DNA from: a virus
Direction: 5' to 3' (one strand)
DNA: 50,827 bases
IMG/VR virus record: IMGVR_UViG_3300038429_000331
Coordinates: 1 to 50,827 of that record
The notes under the pieces are model-generated. The model ran no database searches. It was not told where the DNA came from and was given only the letters and a program-made list of their open reading frames with translations. The position numbers were made by a program, and so were the translations under genes. Shown here piece after piece: positions 7,948 to 15,868 of the stretch (its first letter is position 1; each line of letters begins with the position of its first letter).

Positions 7948-8427
7948 CTACGCTTCGGTGAACGCCAGGTAGTGCCACTCCACGCGGTAGTCGGGGATGT
8001 CGTTGCCCGCGATCGCGATATCGTCGCACCGCTTGCACACGACACCCGTGAAGTTCTTGTAGTGCGTCACGCCGTTCTGGCCCCAGGAGATCCGGAGGAT
8101 CCCTCCGGCGTTGTCGCCGATCTGCTTCATGAGATGCGAGATCGCCACGATGTCGCCGAGCGCGGGGTTCCACGTGGTCGGGACCGCCGTCCAGCGGAGC
8201 GTCCCTGCCGAGATCGTGTTCGTCAGCGCGATCGCCAGCCCTCCGATGAGGGCGACGAGCTTTGCGCTGTCCATGAGCTGCTCGCCGCGCACGACCTCGC
8301 TGTCGAGCTTGAACCCGACGAGCGGAATGCTGACGCCGCCGAGGACGAGTGGGTGGTTCAGGACCGCCTGGAAGTCCCCTACGGTCTGGACTTGAGAGAA
8401 TCCCGGAGGGAGTGGAGTTCCTGCCAT
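7948..8427 (-). CDS. Tail tube protein
   Basis: 159 aa, ATG 8427 preceded by TAGGAGGC. Located directly after the sheath gene and before the tail chaperones, the canonical tube position. It is beta-rich with GNDIPDYRVEWHYLAF at the end, plausible for a gp19/tube fold. It carries a CKRC pair near residue 129. It would polymerise into the inner tube wrapped by the sheath. Confidence 0.7.
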   Translation of the reverse strand: MAGTPLPPGFSQVQTVGDFQAVLNHPLVLGGVSIPLVGFKLDSEVVRGEQLMDSAKLVALIGGLAIALTNTISAGTLRWTAVPTTWNPALGDIVAISHLMKQIGDNAGGILRISWGQNGVTHYKNFTGVVCKRCDDIAIAGNDIPDYRVEWHYLAFTEA

Positions 8428-8437
8428 GTCGAGCCTC

Positions 8438-9844
8438 CTATGCGGCGATCGTCAGCGTGCCGTAGATGTTCACGCTGCGGACGTTGTCGAGATATTGCGC
8501 GGCCCACGCGTTCGGAACGATGATTGCCCTTCCCGACGCGGGGGGCAGCTGGGAGAAGGGCGGCGCCGTGATGATCGGCCCCTGCGCGCTCGACGGGGGG
8601 ACCTGGCCGTTCGGGAGCACGGTCGGGGCCCCGAGCCGGAGGATCCCCGCGAAGAGCGTCAGCTGCGCCTGCAGGATCGTGAGGATCACCTGGTAGGTGA
8701 GGTTGTTCTTGAACCCGAGCTGCGCGCTGGACGTGAGGTACGTGGTGGTGTTGATCGCCGCCACCGTGTCGATGTAGTTCTTGATCCAGTTCGCGCCGAG
8801 GTTCGCGCCGAGCGGCGTCGACCACCCGAGGCCGGATGCCCCACCCTCCAGGGCGACGTTGCCCGTCCCGTTGCCGAGGGTGGAGAAGAACGCCACGCCG
8901 AGCGTGACGCAGTTCGCCGCCTGCACTGCTGTGAGGTTCGCTCCCGCGGTTCCGCTGGCCGTCCACCCGCTGATCGCCACCCAGTCGAGCTTGTTGCCGA
9001 CGTAGGTCCCGGTGTTGTTGAGCTGCGCCAGCGTCGCGCCGAGCTGGACGAGCGCCCCGTTCTGCGTGGTCGAGGGGTGATAGACGATCGGGACGTCGAT
9101 GTCGAAGGTGAGCGTGAGCGGAACCGCCGAGCCGTTCGCCGACGCGTTCGTGCTCATCACGAGGGCCGTCGACGAGGTGAAGGTGATGATCGTCGCGCCC
9201 GCCGGGATCCCGGCTCCCGCTATGCCCGCGCCGACCCACCCGGGGTTGCATTCGCCGCTGTCGCCGGCGATGGCCGTGATGTTCGGACTCCCCGAAGTCG
9301 TGGTCCCCGTCACTCCGGTGATCTGGGCTCCGATGAACTGATCGGCCTCGTTATCGGCGGTGTTCGTCAGAATGTTCGTGTCGTTCGACCCGTAGAAGTA
9401 CTGCGAGAGCGGGTCGGCGATGCAGAGGCGCGCGAGCTGCACGTTGTTGTCGATATTGTTGACCGCCGTGCTGCCGATCGCCGTCTTGAAGTACGCGCGC
9501 TCGTCGAAGGTCACATAGTCGGCCGCGAGGTTCAGCGGCGTGATGAGCCCTGCCACTCCCGTCACGACGATGAGCTCCACGTACGCCTGGCTGCCCGACT
9601 GGTAGAAGCCCTGCAGCCACGTCTTGAGAAGTCCCTGCGTGATCTGCGCGTAGTTCGAGTAGCTGACCTCGGTGAGCGTGTCGGCCGCCGGCACATTGCC
9701 CGCGGTGAAGTAGGTCGCCGCGTCCGTCGAGCAGATGAAGATCGCCACCTTGCCGTAGTTCAGACCTGGCACGACGGTGACCTGCACGGTCGTCACGAAG
9801 GCGATGTACTTCTGAGTAAGGCTGTTCAAGAAGTCAAAGGCCAT
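8438..9844 (-). CDS. Tail sheath protein, DUF3383-like
   Basis: 468 aa, ATG 9844. The N-terminus (SLTQKYIAFVTTVQVTVV) and the alternating alpha/beta pattern with DERAYFKTAI fit the DUF3383 family of contractile-sheath subunits. A beta-rich domain is inserted at residues ~178-248 (TTTSGSPNIT ... AGAGIPAGATIITF ... ASANGS), a type seen in various phage surface proteins. The C-terminus (GRAIIVPNAWAAQYLDNVRS) resembles the conserved sheath core. The gene marks the phage as contractile-tailed. Confidence 0.8.
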   Translation of the reverse strand: MAFDFLNSLTQKYIAFVTTVQVTVVPGLNYGKVAIFICSTDAATYFTAGNVPAADTLTEVSYSNYAQITQGLLKTWLQGFYQSGSQAYVELIVVTGVAGLITPLNLAADYVTFDERAYFKTAIGSTAVNNIDNNVQLARLCIADPLSQYFYGSNDTNILTNTADNEADQFIGAQITGVTGTTTSGSPNITAIAGDSGECNPGWVGAGIAGAGIPAGATIITFTSSTALVMSTNASANGSAVPLTLTFDIDVPIVYHPSTTQNGALVQLGATLAQLNNTGTYVGNKLDWVAISGWTASGTAGANLTAVQAANCVTLGVAFFSTLGNGTGNVALEGGASGLGWSTPLGANLGANWIKNYIDTVAAINTTTYLTSSAQLGFKNNLTYQVILTILQAQLTLFAGILRLGAPTVLPNGQVPPSSAQGPIITAPPFSQLPPASGRAIIVPNAWAAQYLDNVRSVNIYGTLTIAA

Positions 9845-9859
9845 TTAGGCACCCTCCCC

Positions 9860-10417
9860 TTACGTTCCGGCGATCACGCCCTGGAGCGTGGCTCCCGTGA
9901 GGTAGTCCTGTCCCGTTGGGATCTCGCCCGCGTAGATGACGCGCAGCGCCACGTTGTACGACTTGACGGTGTTCTCTCCCTCTTGGAGGAAGTCCGTCGC
10001 CCGCACCCGCCCGGAGCTCGCGCAGACCCGGCCGTCGACGAGGGCGAACTGCGCCTGCGCGAGCGCGTTGTTCGTCCACTGTCCAATGCTGGAGGCGAGC
10101 GCCATCGCGTTCGTCCCGACGAACTGGAGGACGAGGTTCGCGATCTTGTGCTGCACGCTCCAGTTGTTCGGTGGCGTCGCGCCATCTTGTACGTAGTGCG
10201 CGATGTCCAGCGGCGTCTCGTCCTCGAGGGCGAACGCGCACCAGGTCTGCGGCCTCTGGCTCCCCGGCAGCACCGCCATCAGGAGCGCCGCGCTGTCCTG
10301 CGGGTTCCACCAGTTTCCTTGCTTCGGAACCACATATGCCTGCGGAAGGTTCAGGATCGCCGCAAACATCCCGGCGAGCGTTGTTTCGTTGAGGACAATC
10401 ATTGCGCCGACGCTCAT
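9860..10417 (-). CDS. Neck/tail terminator-region protein
   Basis: 185 aa, GTG or ATG start at 10417, overlapping the upstream stop. Soluble alpha/beta protein (NLPQAYVVPKQGNWWNPQ ... KSYNVALRVIYAGEIPTG). It lies just before the sheath gene, where the tail terminator or sheath initiator is usually encoded. I do not recognise a motif that separates these options. Confidence 0.55.
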   Translation of the reverse strand: MSVGAMIVLNETTLAGMFAAILNLPQAYVVPKQGNWWNPQDSAALLMAVLPGSQRPQTWCAFALEDETPLDIAHYVQDGATPPNNWSVQHKIANLVLQFVGTNAMALASSIGQWTNNALAQAQFALVDGRVCASSGRVRATDFLQEGENTVKSYNVALRVIYAGEIPTGQDYLTGATLQGVIAGT

Positions 10418-10809
10418 GCGAAGTCTCCGGTCCCGACGCTCCCGGGAGAGGTCGGGTCGAGCGTCACGTTGCCGTCATCACCCTCGACCTTGATGAGGCC
10501 GTAAACGGTGAAGCCTCCCTCGTGCTGCCAATCGTTGTCCTTGCCAATCCGGTAGACCATGTTCTGCTTGAGGTCGCGGATGAACCACCCCGTCGTGAGG
10601 ATCTTGCGCGTCCAGAACTTCATCTCGCGGATGGTGACGAGGGTGCCCTGGCTGTTCTTCGTGCGCCGCTCGACGCACTGGAGGATGCCGGTCACCGTCG
10701 AGTACCCGCCTGGGGCGCCAGGGCCCGCGTCGTATCCTGAAAGCGCCTGGTAGTAGGGCACCCGGACGAAGTCCCCCGCGAATGCCGTGAGCACGCTGCC
10801 GTAGCTCAC
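10414..10809 (-). CDS. Head-tail joining protein, family unknown
   Basis: 131 aa. GTG at 10809 overlaps the preceding stop (GTGA). Predicted beta-rich, small; contains CVERRTKNSQGTLVTIREMK and FTVYGLIKVEGDDGN. It sits in the run of four small genes between the connector (DUF4054-like) and the sheath, so a neck role is likely. Confidence 0.55.
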   Translation of the reverse strand: MSYGSVLTAFAGDFVRVPYYQALSGYDAGPGAPGGYSTVTGILQCVERRTKNSQGTLVTIREMKFWTRKILTTGWFIRDLKQNMVYRIGKDNDWQHEGGFTVYGLIKVEGDDGNVTLDPTSPGSVGTGDFA

Positions 10810-11321
10810 TCCGCGGCCTCCATCGAGTCCTGCTGGAGCTCCGGCACCCTCGTCTCGGGCGCCTGGCCGATCTGATAGGTCGTGGCGTCGATCAGCGCCC
10901 CGGTGTCGATCAGCGGGGTGTCCTTGCCGCCCTTCGCCCGGATCGTCGCAGGCGCGTTCGGCAGCATTGTCTTGTAGTAGTCCCCGCGGACGAACTCCTG
11001 CACCGCACCGACCGCCGTGGTGGCGACCCGGAGCCGGAGGGATTCGACATTCTCGCGCTTCGCCTTCTCCGCGAGGTAGAGTTTCATCGCCTTGCGGATC
11101 TCGCCCATGCCCGCCCCGAGCCCCTGCAGCAGGAATGGCCGCGCGACGATCGTCGCCGTGCCGTCGTGCAGCCACTCAGCGAGCTGCGCAGCGTCCTGGC
11201 CGCCCGGAAGTTCCATCCCCGACGGGAACCCGATGAAGATCTCGTCCCCCCGCGCCATGCGCCGGATCGCCCGCACGTCGACCTTCCCCCCGCCACCTCC
11301 GGTGATCTCGAAGGCGCTCAT
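10806..11321 (-). CDS. Neck protein, HK97 gp10-like by position
   Basis: 171 aa. ATG 11321 overlaps the upstream stop (ATGA). N-terminus has a Gly-rich run, then VRAIRRMARGDEIFIGFPSG and a helical part (MKLYLAEKAKRENVESLRLR), with DTGALIDATTYQI near the end. The motif T-G-A-L near the C-terminus is common in gp10-like tail completion proteins. Assigned from that hint and from position. Confidence 0.6.
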   Translation of the reverse strand: MSAFEITGGGGGKVDVRAIRRMARGDEIFIGFPSGMELPGGQDAAQLAEWLHDGTATIVARPFLLQGLGAGMGEIRKAMKLYLAEKAKRENVESLRLRVATTAVGAVQEFVRGDYYKTMLPNAPATIRAKGGKDTPLIDTGALIDATTYQIGQAPETRVPELQQDSMEAAE

Positions 11322-11887
11322 GTCTGCGGCCACCCGGGGAAGACGAGCGGGACCTGGAGCGCGAGCGCGTTGTTCGGCTGAGCCTGCGCGATGATCATGC
11401 GCTCGGGGGCGCTCATGAACAGATGCGCGGCCTTGATTCCGAAAGCGTTGCTCTCGAGCTGCTTCATCCCCGCCTGCAGGCCCATGTCCTTCCGCGTGAC
11501 GGACACCCCGCCGATGCTCTTTGAGGTCAGCGGCATGCCACCGTCGCCCTGCACGCCGCTTGCCTGCTCGGGGAGCATGTCGGTGAGCCACCACGCCACG
11601 AGGTACGCCTCGAGGTTGAACTGCTTCTGAGCCTGGAGCGTCGCGGAGTCGTTCTGCCAGAGCTGGAAAATCCCGGCCCACTCGACCTCGATCAGGGCGC
11701 AGGCGTAATCGACCATCGGTGCGGCGCCCACCTCGTTGTACAACCCGGGGAAGAACTGCGCGTACGGGAACGAGGCGTGGTTCATGTTCGCCCCGACGCT
11801 CGCGGGCGTCTGGATGGCGAACGGCCACACGCCGGACGTCCACTGGTTCTGCATCCAGACGCCCCGCGGCCAGAACGAGGGGGTCAT
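11318..11887 (-). CDS. Head-tail connector, DUF4054-like
   Basis: 189 aa, starts ATG 11887. The middle contains helices with DYACALIEVEWAGIFQLWQ and LEAYLVAWWLTDML, and a loop GGVSVTRKDMG that resembles the DUF4054 connector family (SxGxVSV). Such proteins form the ring under the portal. It lies between two capsid-proximal structural genes and the gp10-like gene. Confidence 0.6.
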   Translation of the reverse strand: MTPSFWPRGVWMQNQWTSGVWPFAIQTPASVGANMNHASFPYAQFFPGLYNEVGAAPMVDYACALIEVEWAGIFQLWQNDSATLQAQKQFNLEAYLVAWWLTDMLPEQASGVQGDGGMPLTSKSIGGVSVTRKDMGLQAGMKQLESNAFGIKAAHLFMSAPERMIIAQAQPNNALALQVPLVFPGWPQT

Positions 11888-12490
11888 TTACGTCACGTCC
11901 ACCGCGAGCGTGGTGCGGTTACCGTTCTGGTCGACCGTGAGCAGGACGCGGTTCTTGACGTTGGCCTGGTCGCGCATCGCGGGCTGTTGCGTCGCGCCGC
12001 CGTTCGACAGGCCGACGAGGTAGCTGATCAGCAGCCGCATGACGCCCTGGAGGTTCAGCGTCCCGCTGACATAGGCTGCGGCGGTCTCAAAGGGGCTCGT
12101 GATGTACCCATAGGCGTCTCCCGACTGCGGGACGTCGCCTGTGATCGTGAGCTGCACCTGGAAGGGCTGCGCTCCCGTCCCGAGGACGGAGAGCTCTACG
12201 AAGTCGGGACCGGAGGCGAACATCGCGTTCGGGAGGTCGAGGCGGTAGAGCCCCGGCATATGCGTGCTGTCCAGCTCATACCACCCGCCCGAGCTGTAGA
12301 CGGCATTCACGGAGCCGAGCGCTGAGAGCGCGATCGACTGCGGGGTGGCGCCCTGCGCCAGGTAGTAGGCGGTGATCGACCCGAAGGCGAGGCCTGTGAC
12401 GGGAGCCCCGGTGGTGGTGGCCACCAGCCGGACGATGATCGAAACGGAAGTGGACCCCGCGATGACCCCGCCGTCGTGAAACTTGCTCAC
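11888..12490 (-). CDS. Structural protein, beta-rich, unknown
   Basis: 200 aa, GTG start 12490. Repetitive beta strands and short turns (GGVIAGSTSVSIIVRLVATT; SGGWYELDSTHMPGLYRLDL) suggest a surface or fibre-like domain of the virion. The stop abuts the next gene. No family recognised; probably head-associated given the capsid neighbours. Confidence 0.55.
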   Translation of the reverse strand: MSKFHDGGVIAGSTSVSIIVRLVATTTGAPVTGLAFGSITAYYLAQGATPQSIALSALGSVNAVYSSGGWYELDSTHMPGLYRLDLPNAMFASGPDFVELSVLGTGAQPFQVQLTITGDVPQSGDAYGYITSPFETAAAYVSGTLNLQGVMRLLISYLVGLSNGGATQQPAMRDQANVKNRVLLTVDQNGNRTTLAVDVT

Positions 12491-12494
12491 GCTG

Positions 12495-13301
12495 CTACCC
12501 TAAGTCCAGCGACGCGCTGATGATCGCCGCGGCGACCGCCGGGGTGATCCACATGACGACGTCCGTCCCTGGCGAGAGGGAATCCCCGTGGTCCTTGAGA
12601 TCGATGAAGGGGAGGAGGGCTCCCGCCGGGAGATAGCGGTCGAACCACACCGCAGGCTGCCCGTCCCAGTTCGGCGAGTTGTCATTGACCCTGCTCTGCT
12701 GAACGATCTGGAAGCGGCACGCCTGTGCGGCGACAGCGAGCGAGAGCATGCGCATGAACATCTTCCCGCCGCGCGCCCCGGAGGTGGGGGCGGGGACGGT
12801 GAAGAACCCGCTGTACGCCGAGAACTGGCCGGCGAGCATCTGGAGGATCCCCGACGTCACCGTGCCGGGAGCGCCCGTCACGAAGGCGCCCGTGCCCGTC
12901 GCGACCAGGGCAACGTTGCCGTCGACCTTCAGGTCTGCCCCGAACGTCGTCGCGGAGATCGCGAACACCGACGTCCAGAAGTCCGCCGTCGTCTGCACGG
13001 TCTGACCGAGCATCGAGTAATTCTTGACTTGCGGAACACCAAGCGGCCCGAGCCCATACATCCAGAACGTCCGGAGGCCGGTGCCCGCCGCGGTGTCGAG
13101 CGCGCTTGTGCTCGCGTAATCGACCTTCACGCCCGTCGCCCACGCGCCCATGAACGCCGAGGGGAGCTGCGTTACGCCGGAGACGATCAGGCCGAGCTCG
13201 TTGCATATCTGAGGAGTCGTCCCGAGCACCGCGCCCGAGTACCCCTTGATCGCCGCGAGGCCCGAGAGACCGCCCTGGCCAAGGACGTTGTTCAGGAACA
13301 T
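12495..13301 (-). CDS. Structural protein near the capsid, unknown
   Basis: 268 aa, ATG 13301. Hydrophobic, glycine- and alanine-rich with scattered charged residues, and a C-terminal LKDHGDSLSPGTDVVMWITP. It lies in the head-to-neck gene run. It may be a minor head or head-fibre protein; no motif gives a name. Confidence 0.55.
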   Translation of the reverse strand: MFLNNVLGQGGLSGLAAIKGYSGAVLGTTPQICNELGLIVSGVTQLPSAFMGAWATGVKVDYASTSALDTAAGTGLRTFWMYGLGPLGVPQVKNYSMLGQTVQTTADFWTSVFAISATTFGADLKVDGNVALVATGTGAFVTGAPGTVTSGILQMLAGQFSAYSGFFTVPAPTSGARGGKMFMRMLSLAVAAQACRFQIVQQSRVNDNSPNWDGQPAVWFDRYLPAGALLPFIDLKDHGDSLSPGTDVVMWITPAVAAAIISASLDLG

Positions 13302-13304
13302 CGC

Positions 13305-13775
13305 TTACTCTTCCGTGTCCGCATCCTCGTCTTCGGATCCCTCGCCGGGTTCCTTCGGAGTGTCCTTCCTCTTCCCCTTGCCTTTCTCGGAGGGGATGAG
13401 AGACTTGAGCCGCTCGATCTCCTGCTGTGCCTCTTCGAGATCCTGCGTCTTCTCGGCGAGCCGGATGGAGTCGTTCTTCGCCGACTCGGGCATCTTGTCG
13501 TGATACACGTAGTCGCCCTTCGCCATGAGGTCGCGGAACGCCGGCGACGCTTCCAGGCGCTCGATCTCCGCGGGGCCGACCATGATGATCATGTTGCGCT
13601 CGGCCTCGGGCAGGAAGACTTCTGGCAGGATGACCGGCTTTCCCTGTTTGTCGAGGACGGCGTTCGTGAGCTTGCCCTTCTCGTCGTACTCGGGCGCCCC
13701 CTCCGTCTTCGTGACCTGAGCGAAGCGCATTCCGAAGCGGTGCTTGCACTGGAGGAACTTGTTCGCCATACCCAT
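13305..13775 (-). CDS. Small capsid-adjacent protein with acidic tail
   Basis: 156 aa; ATG 13775 with AAAGGAGAGC upstream. N-terminal half is globular (MGMANKFLQCKHRFGMRF), then a short coiled-coil (AEKTQDLEEAQQEIERLKS) and a strongly acidic C-terminus (EGSEDEDADTEE). It directly follows the major capsid gene. Position suggests a head-completion or stabilising role; the function is not recognisable. Confidence 0.6.
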   Translation of the reverse strand: MGMANKFLQCKHRFGMRFAQVTKTEGAPEYDEKGKLTNAVLDKQGKPVILPEVFLPEAERNMIIMVGPAEIERLEASPAFRDLMAKGDYVYHDKMPESAKNDSIRLAEKTQDLEEAQQEIERLKSLIPSEKGKGKRKDTPKEPGEGSEDEDADTEE

Positions 13776-13795
13776 GCTCTCCTTTATGGGTAAGT

Positions 13796-13822
13796 GGGGG
13801 CGACACTCGCGCGTTCGCCCCC
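13796..13822 (-). terminator. Hairpin after the major capsid gene
   Basis: On the minus strand GGGGGCGA pairs perfectly with TCGCCCCC around an 11-base loop. It lies in the 63-bp gap downstream of the capsid stop. No T-run follows, so it may attenuate or protect the capsid message rather than end it completely. Confidence 0.55.
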
Positions 13823-13839
13823 GCCCATGCTATCGAACG

Positions 13840-15297
13840 TTAGGTGCTCGTCGACTGCTGCCCGAATCCGTGGTACGCGGCAACTGCCGCAGGCACCGGC
13901 GCGTAGATCCCCGAATACCGGCGCAGGAACTTGTACTCGCTCTGGTACCCGGCGGGGATCACGGGGTAGGCGAATTCCTTCAGCGGCATGCCCGCGAGCA
14001 CGAGGCCCTGCATCTTCTCGTCGGGTCCCGCCTTCACGCGGGGCGCGAGCAGGATCGTGTAGTCATAGGTCTGCGGGTTGAAGGGGTTCGAGAAGATACC
14101 CGTGGTGCCCGTGGTGATCGTCGCGGCGAGCATCGGATCGGCGAGGAACGTGATCTTCGGGTCCTTGCCGTCCTTCATCTTCCCGCCCGCGAAGTTCTGC
14201 GCCCACGCGGCTGCGGCCGTCATCGGGTTGTAGATCTGGCTGTACGGCCACGCGTTGATCAGGTTGTACGCCTTCGGGCTCATGAGCACGATGACCTCTT
14301 CCCACTTGTTGAAGCCCTGGGTGAGGAACGGCTCGAGGATCCCGATGAGCCCCGTGTACATGAGCGAACCGACGCTCGCTCCTGCGGCGACCGCGAGGCC
14401 GTTCATGCTCGTCCCGCCGTACGCGGTGACCGCATTGACGCCCAGCAGGCCCTGGAGGTAGGTGTCCGTCGCGCCGCCGTAGATCATGAGGTAGTCGGTG
14501 AGCAGCTGCAGCGCATAGGCCGCGTACTGCTGCTTGATCGCGATGCCCTGGCTCCCGAACGGGGAGCTCGATACCTCGGAGCGCTTCAGCTCTTCCAGTC
14601 CGAGGGAGTAGCTCGCCGTCAAGTTCATGACGATGGCGGTCATCAGGCCGCTCTGGACGTCGATGTTTTTCACGAGCGTGTTGGACGGCGCGCCCGACAT
14701 TTCGAACGAGCCCCATCCCGCGTAGTCCATCATCATGAGGTTCATGACGGTGCCCCACGGGTTGGTCCCTGTCTCGATCTCCACCGCCTCCTCGACCTTG
14801 CTCCAGAGCAGGGGGGCGCGGTAGATCTGCGGGAACCAGTTGATGTTCCACGGCGAGAGGTATTGCGGCGTCAGCATGTCGGGGGCGGCGTCCAGGACGG
14901 CCTGGTCGCGCACGTACCCGCGCACGACGTCAGCGGACTTCACGCCCACGATATCGTACTTCCCCGTGGAGCGGTTGAGCACCGGCCGCCACGTGACCGC
15001 CTTCGGGTCCTTCTTCGCGAGGGCTTCGAGCTCGTCCTTCACGATGACCTGCCCGATGTGCGGGTTCTTCGGGACGTAGAGCCCGTTGATCCACTTCCCC
15101 GGATCCCTCTGCCGCGAGTCGCCGACGTAGAGGGGAGTGTCCTCCGCGTGCGGCGGCGTCATGTACTCGGGGTCGTTGGAGGGCCCCATCTCGATCTTGC
15201 AGTTCGCGAGCGCCTGGCGCAGGCCCGAGTTCTTCTCGACGAAGTTCTCGAACATGTACTTGATCGGGCGCAGCGGTTCGGAGCACTTGATTTGCAC
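13840..15297 (-). CDS. Major capsid protein
   Basis: 485 aa from GTG 15297, chosen for the AGGGAGGGGG site upstream; the frame is open further 5' but without a better start. It follows the protease and decoration genes, the standard capsid position. The sequence has WINGLYVPKNPHIG, WNINWFPQIYRAPLLW, a long central helix region and a late VMSPKAYNLINAWPYSQIYN stretch of the sort seen in HK97-fold capsid proteins. A strong hairpin follows its stop. Assignment rests on size, order and the pattern. Confidence 0.8.
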   Translation of the reverse strand: MQIKCSEPLRPIKYMFENFVEKNSGLRQALANCKIEMGPSNDPEYMTPPHAEDTPLYVGDSRQRDPGKWINGLYVPKNPHIGQVIVKDELEALAKKDPKAVTWRPVLNRSTGKYDIVGVKSADVVRGYVRDQAVLDAAPDMLTPQYLSPWNINWFPQIYRAPLLWSKVEEAVEIETGTNPWGTVMNLMMMDYAGWGSFEMSGAPSNTLVKNIDVQSGLMTAIVMNLTASYSLGLEELKRSEVSSSPFGSQGIAIKQQYAAYALQLLTDYLMIYGGATDTYLQGLLGVNAVTAYGGTSMNGLAVAAGASVGSLMYTGLIGILEPFLTQGFNKWEEVIVLMSPKAYNLINAWPYSQIYNPMTAAAAWAQNFAGGKMKDGKDPKITFLADPMLAATITTGTTGIFSNPFNPQTYDYTILLAPRVKAGPDEKMQGLVLAGMPLKEFAYPVIPAGYQSEYKFLRRYSGIYAPVPAAVAAYHGFGQQSTST

Positions 15298-15314
15298 GGT
15301 TTTCCCCCTCCCTA

Positions 15315-15866
15315 TTACGACGCGATGGTGAAGAAGTCGATGATCGTATCGCCGGTGTCGGGGTCTTTCCCGACGACCGTCGCGTTGAGCTGCGTCCACC
15401 CGGCGGGAACGCTGTTCGCCGCGGGGAGGAACTGGATGAGCCCCGTCTGGTTGTTGGCGACCACGCGGCACCCGGGCACGGGGTCGATCGCGTTCGCCAC
15501 CGTCTTCGCGTACGACGCGTACAGCAGGCCCCCTTCGACGACGACGGTCGCCGGAATCCCGTTGAACAGCCAGGTGGCCTTCGCCGGTTCCTGCTGAGAG
15601 ACGGAGGGCTCGAAGAGCAGGGGCCCGACGTACACGTCGTTCGTGGTATCGGGGAGCCCCGCGAACAGTTCGCTCGGGACGGATGTGGCGGCCGCCTTGT
15701 TGATGCTCATCATCGCCCCGAAGATCGCGTTGCCCTGCGTGTTGCTCGGGCTGATGAATCCACCTCGTGTGAAGCCGTGCCACACGCTGCCCTCGAACGC
15801 GGCCTTCCGTCCGTTGATGAGGATCGCGCCCTTGAACTCGACCGCCAGAGTCATGTTGGACTGCAT
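15315..15866 (-). CDS. Capsid decoration/cement protein candidate
   Basis: 183 aa, ATG 15866. Beta-rich with a C-terminal sequence GCRVVANNQTGLIQFLPAANS and GWTQLNATVVGKDPDTGD, a pattern like small head-stabilising proteins located between protease and capsid genes. No lysine-rich or signal features. Function inferred from fold pattern and synteny. Confidence 0.65.
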   Translation of the reverse strand: MQSNMTLAVEFKGAILINGRKAAFEGSVWHGFTRGGFISPSNTQGNAIFGAMMSINKAAATSVPSELFAGLPDTTNDVYVGPLLFEPSVSQQEPAKATWLFNGIPATVVVEGGLLYASYAKTVANAIDPVPGCRVVANNQTGLIQFLPAANSVPAGWTQLNATVVGKDPDTGDTIIDFFTIAS

Positions 15867-15868
15867 TT

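Noticed and set aside
8426-10504. Long plus-strand open frames opposite the sheath, capsid, portal and baseplate genes
   Set aside because: They are Arg/Val/Glu-rich mirror frames of GC-rich minus-strand genes, without ribosome sites or recognisable domains.
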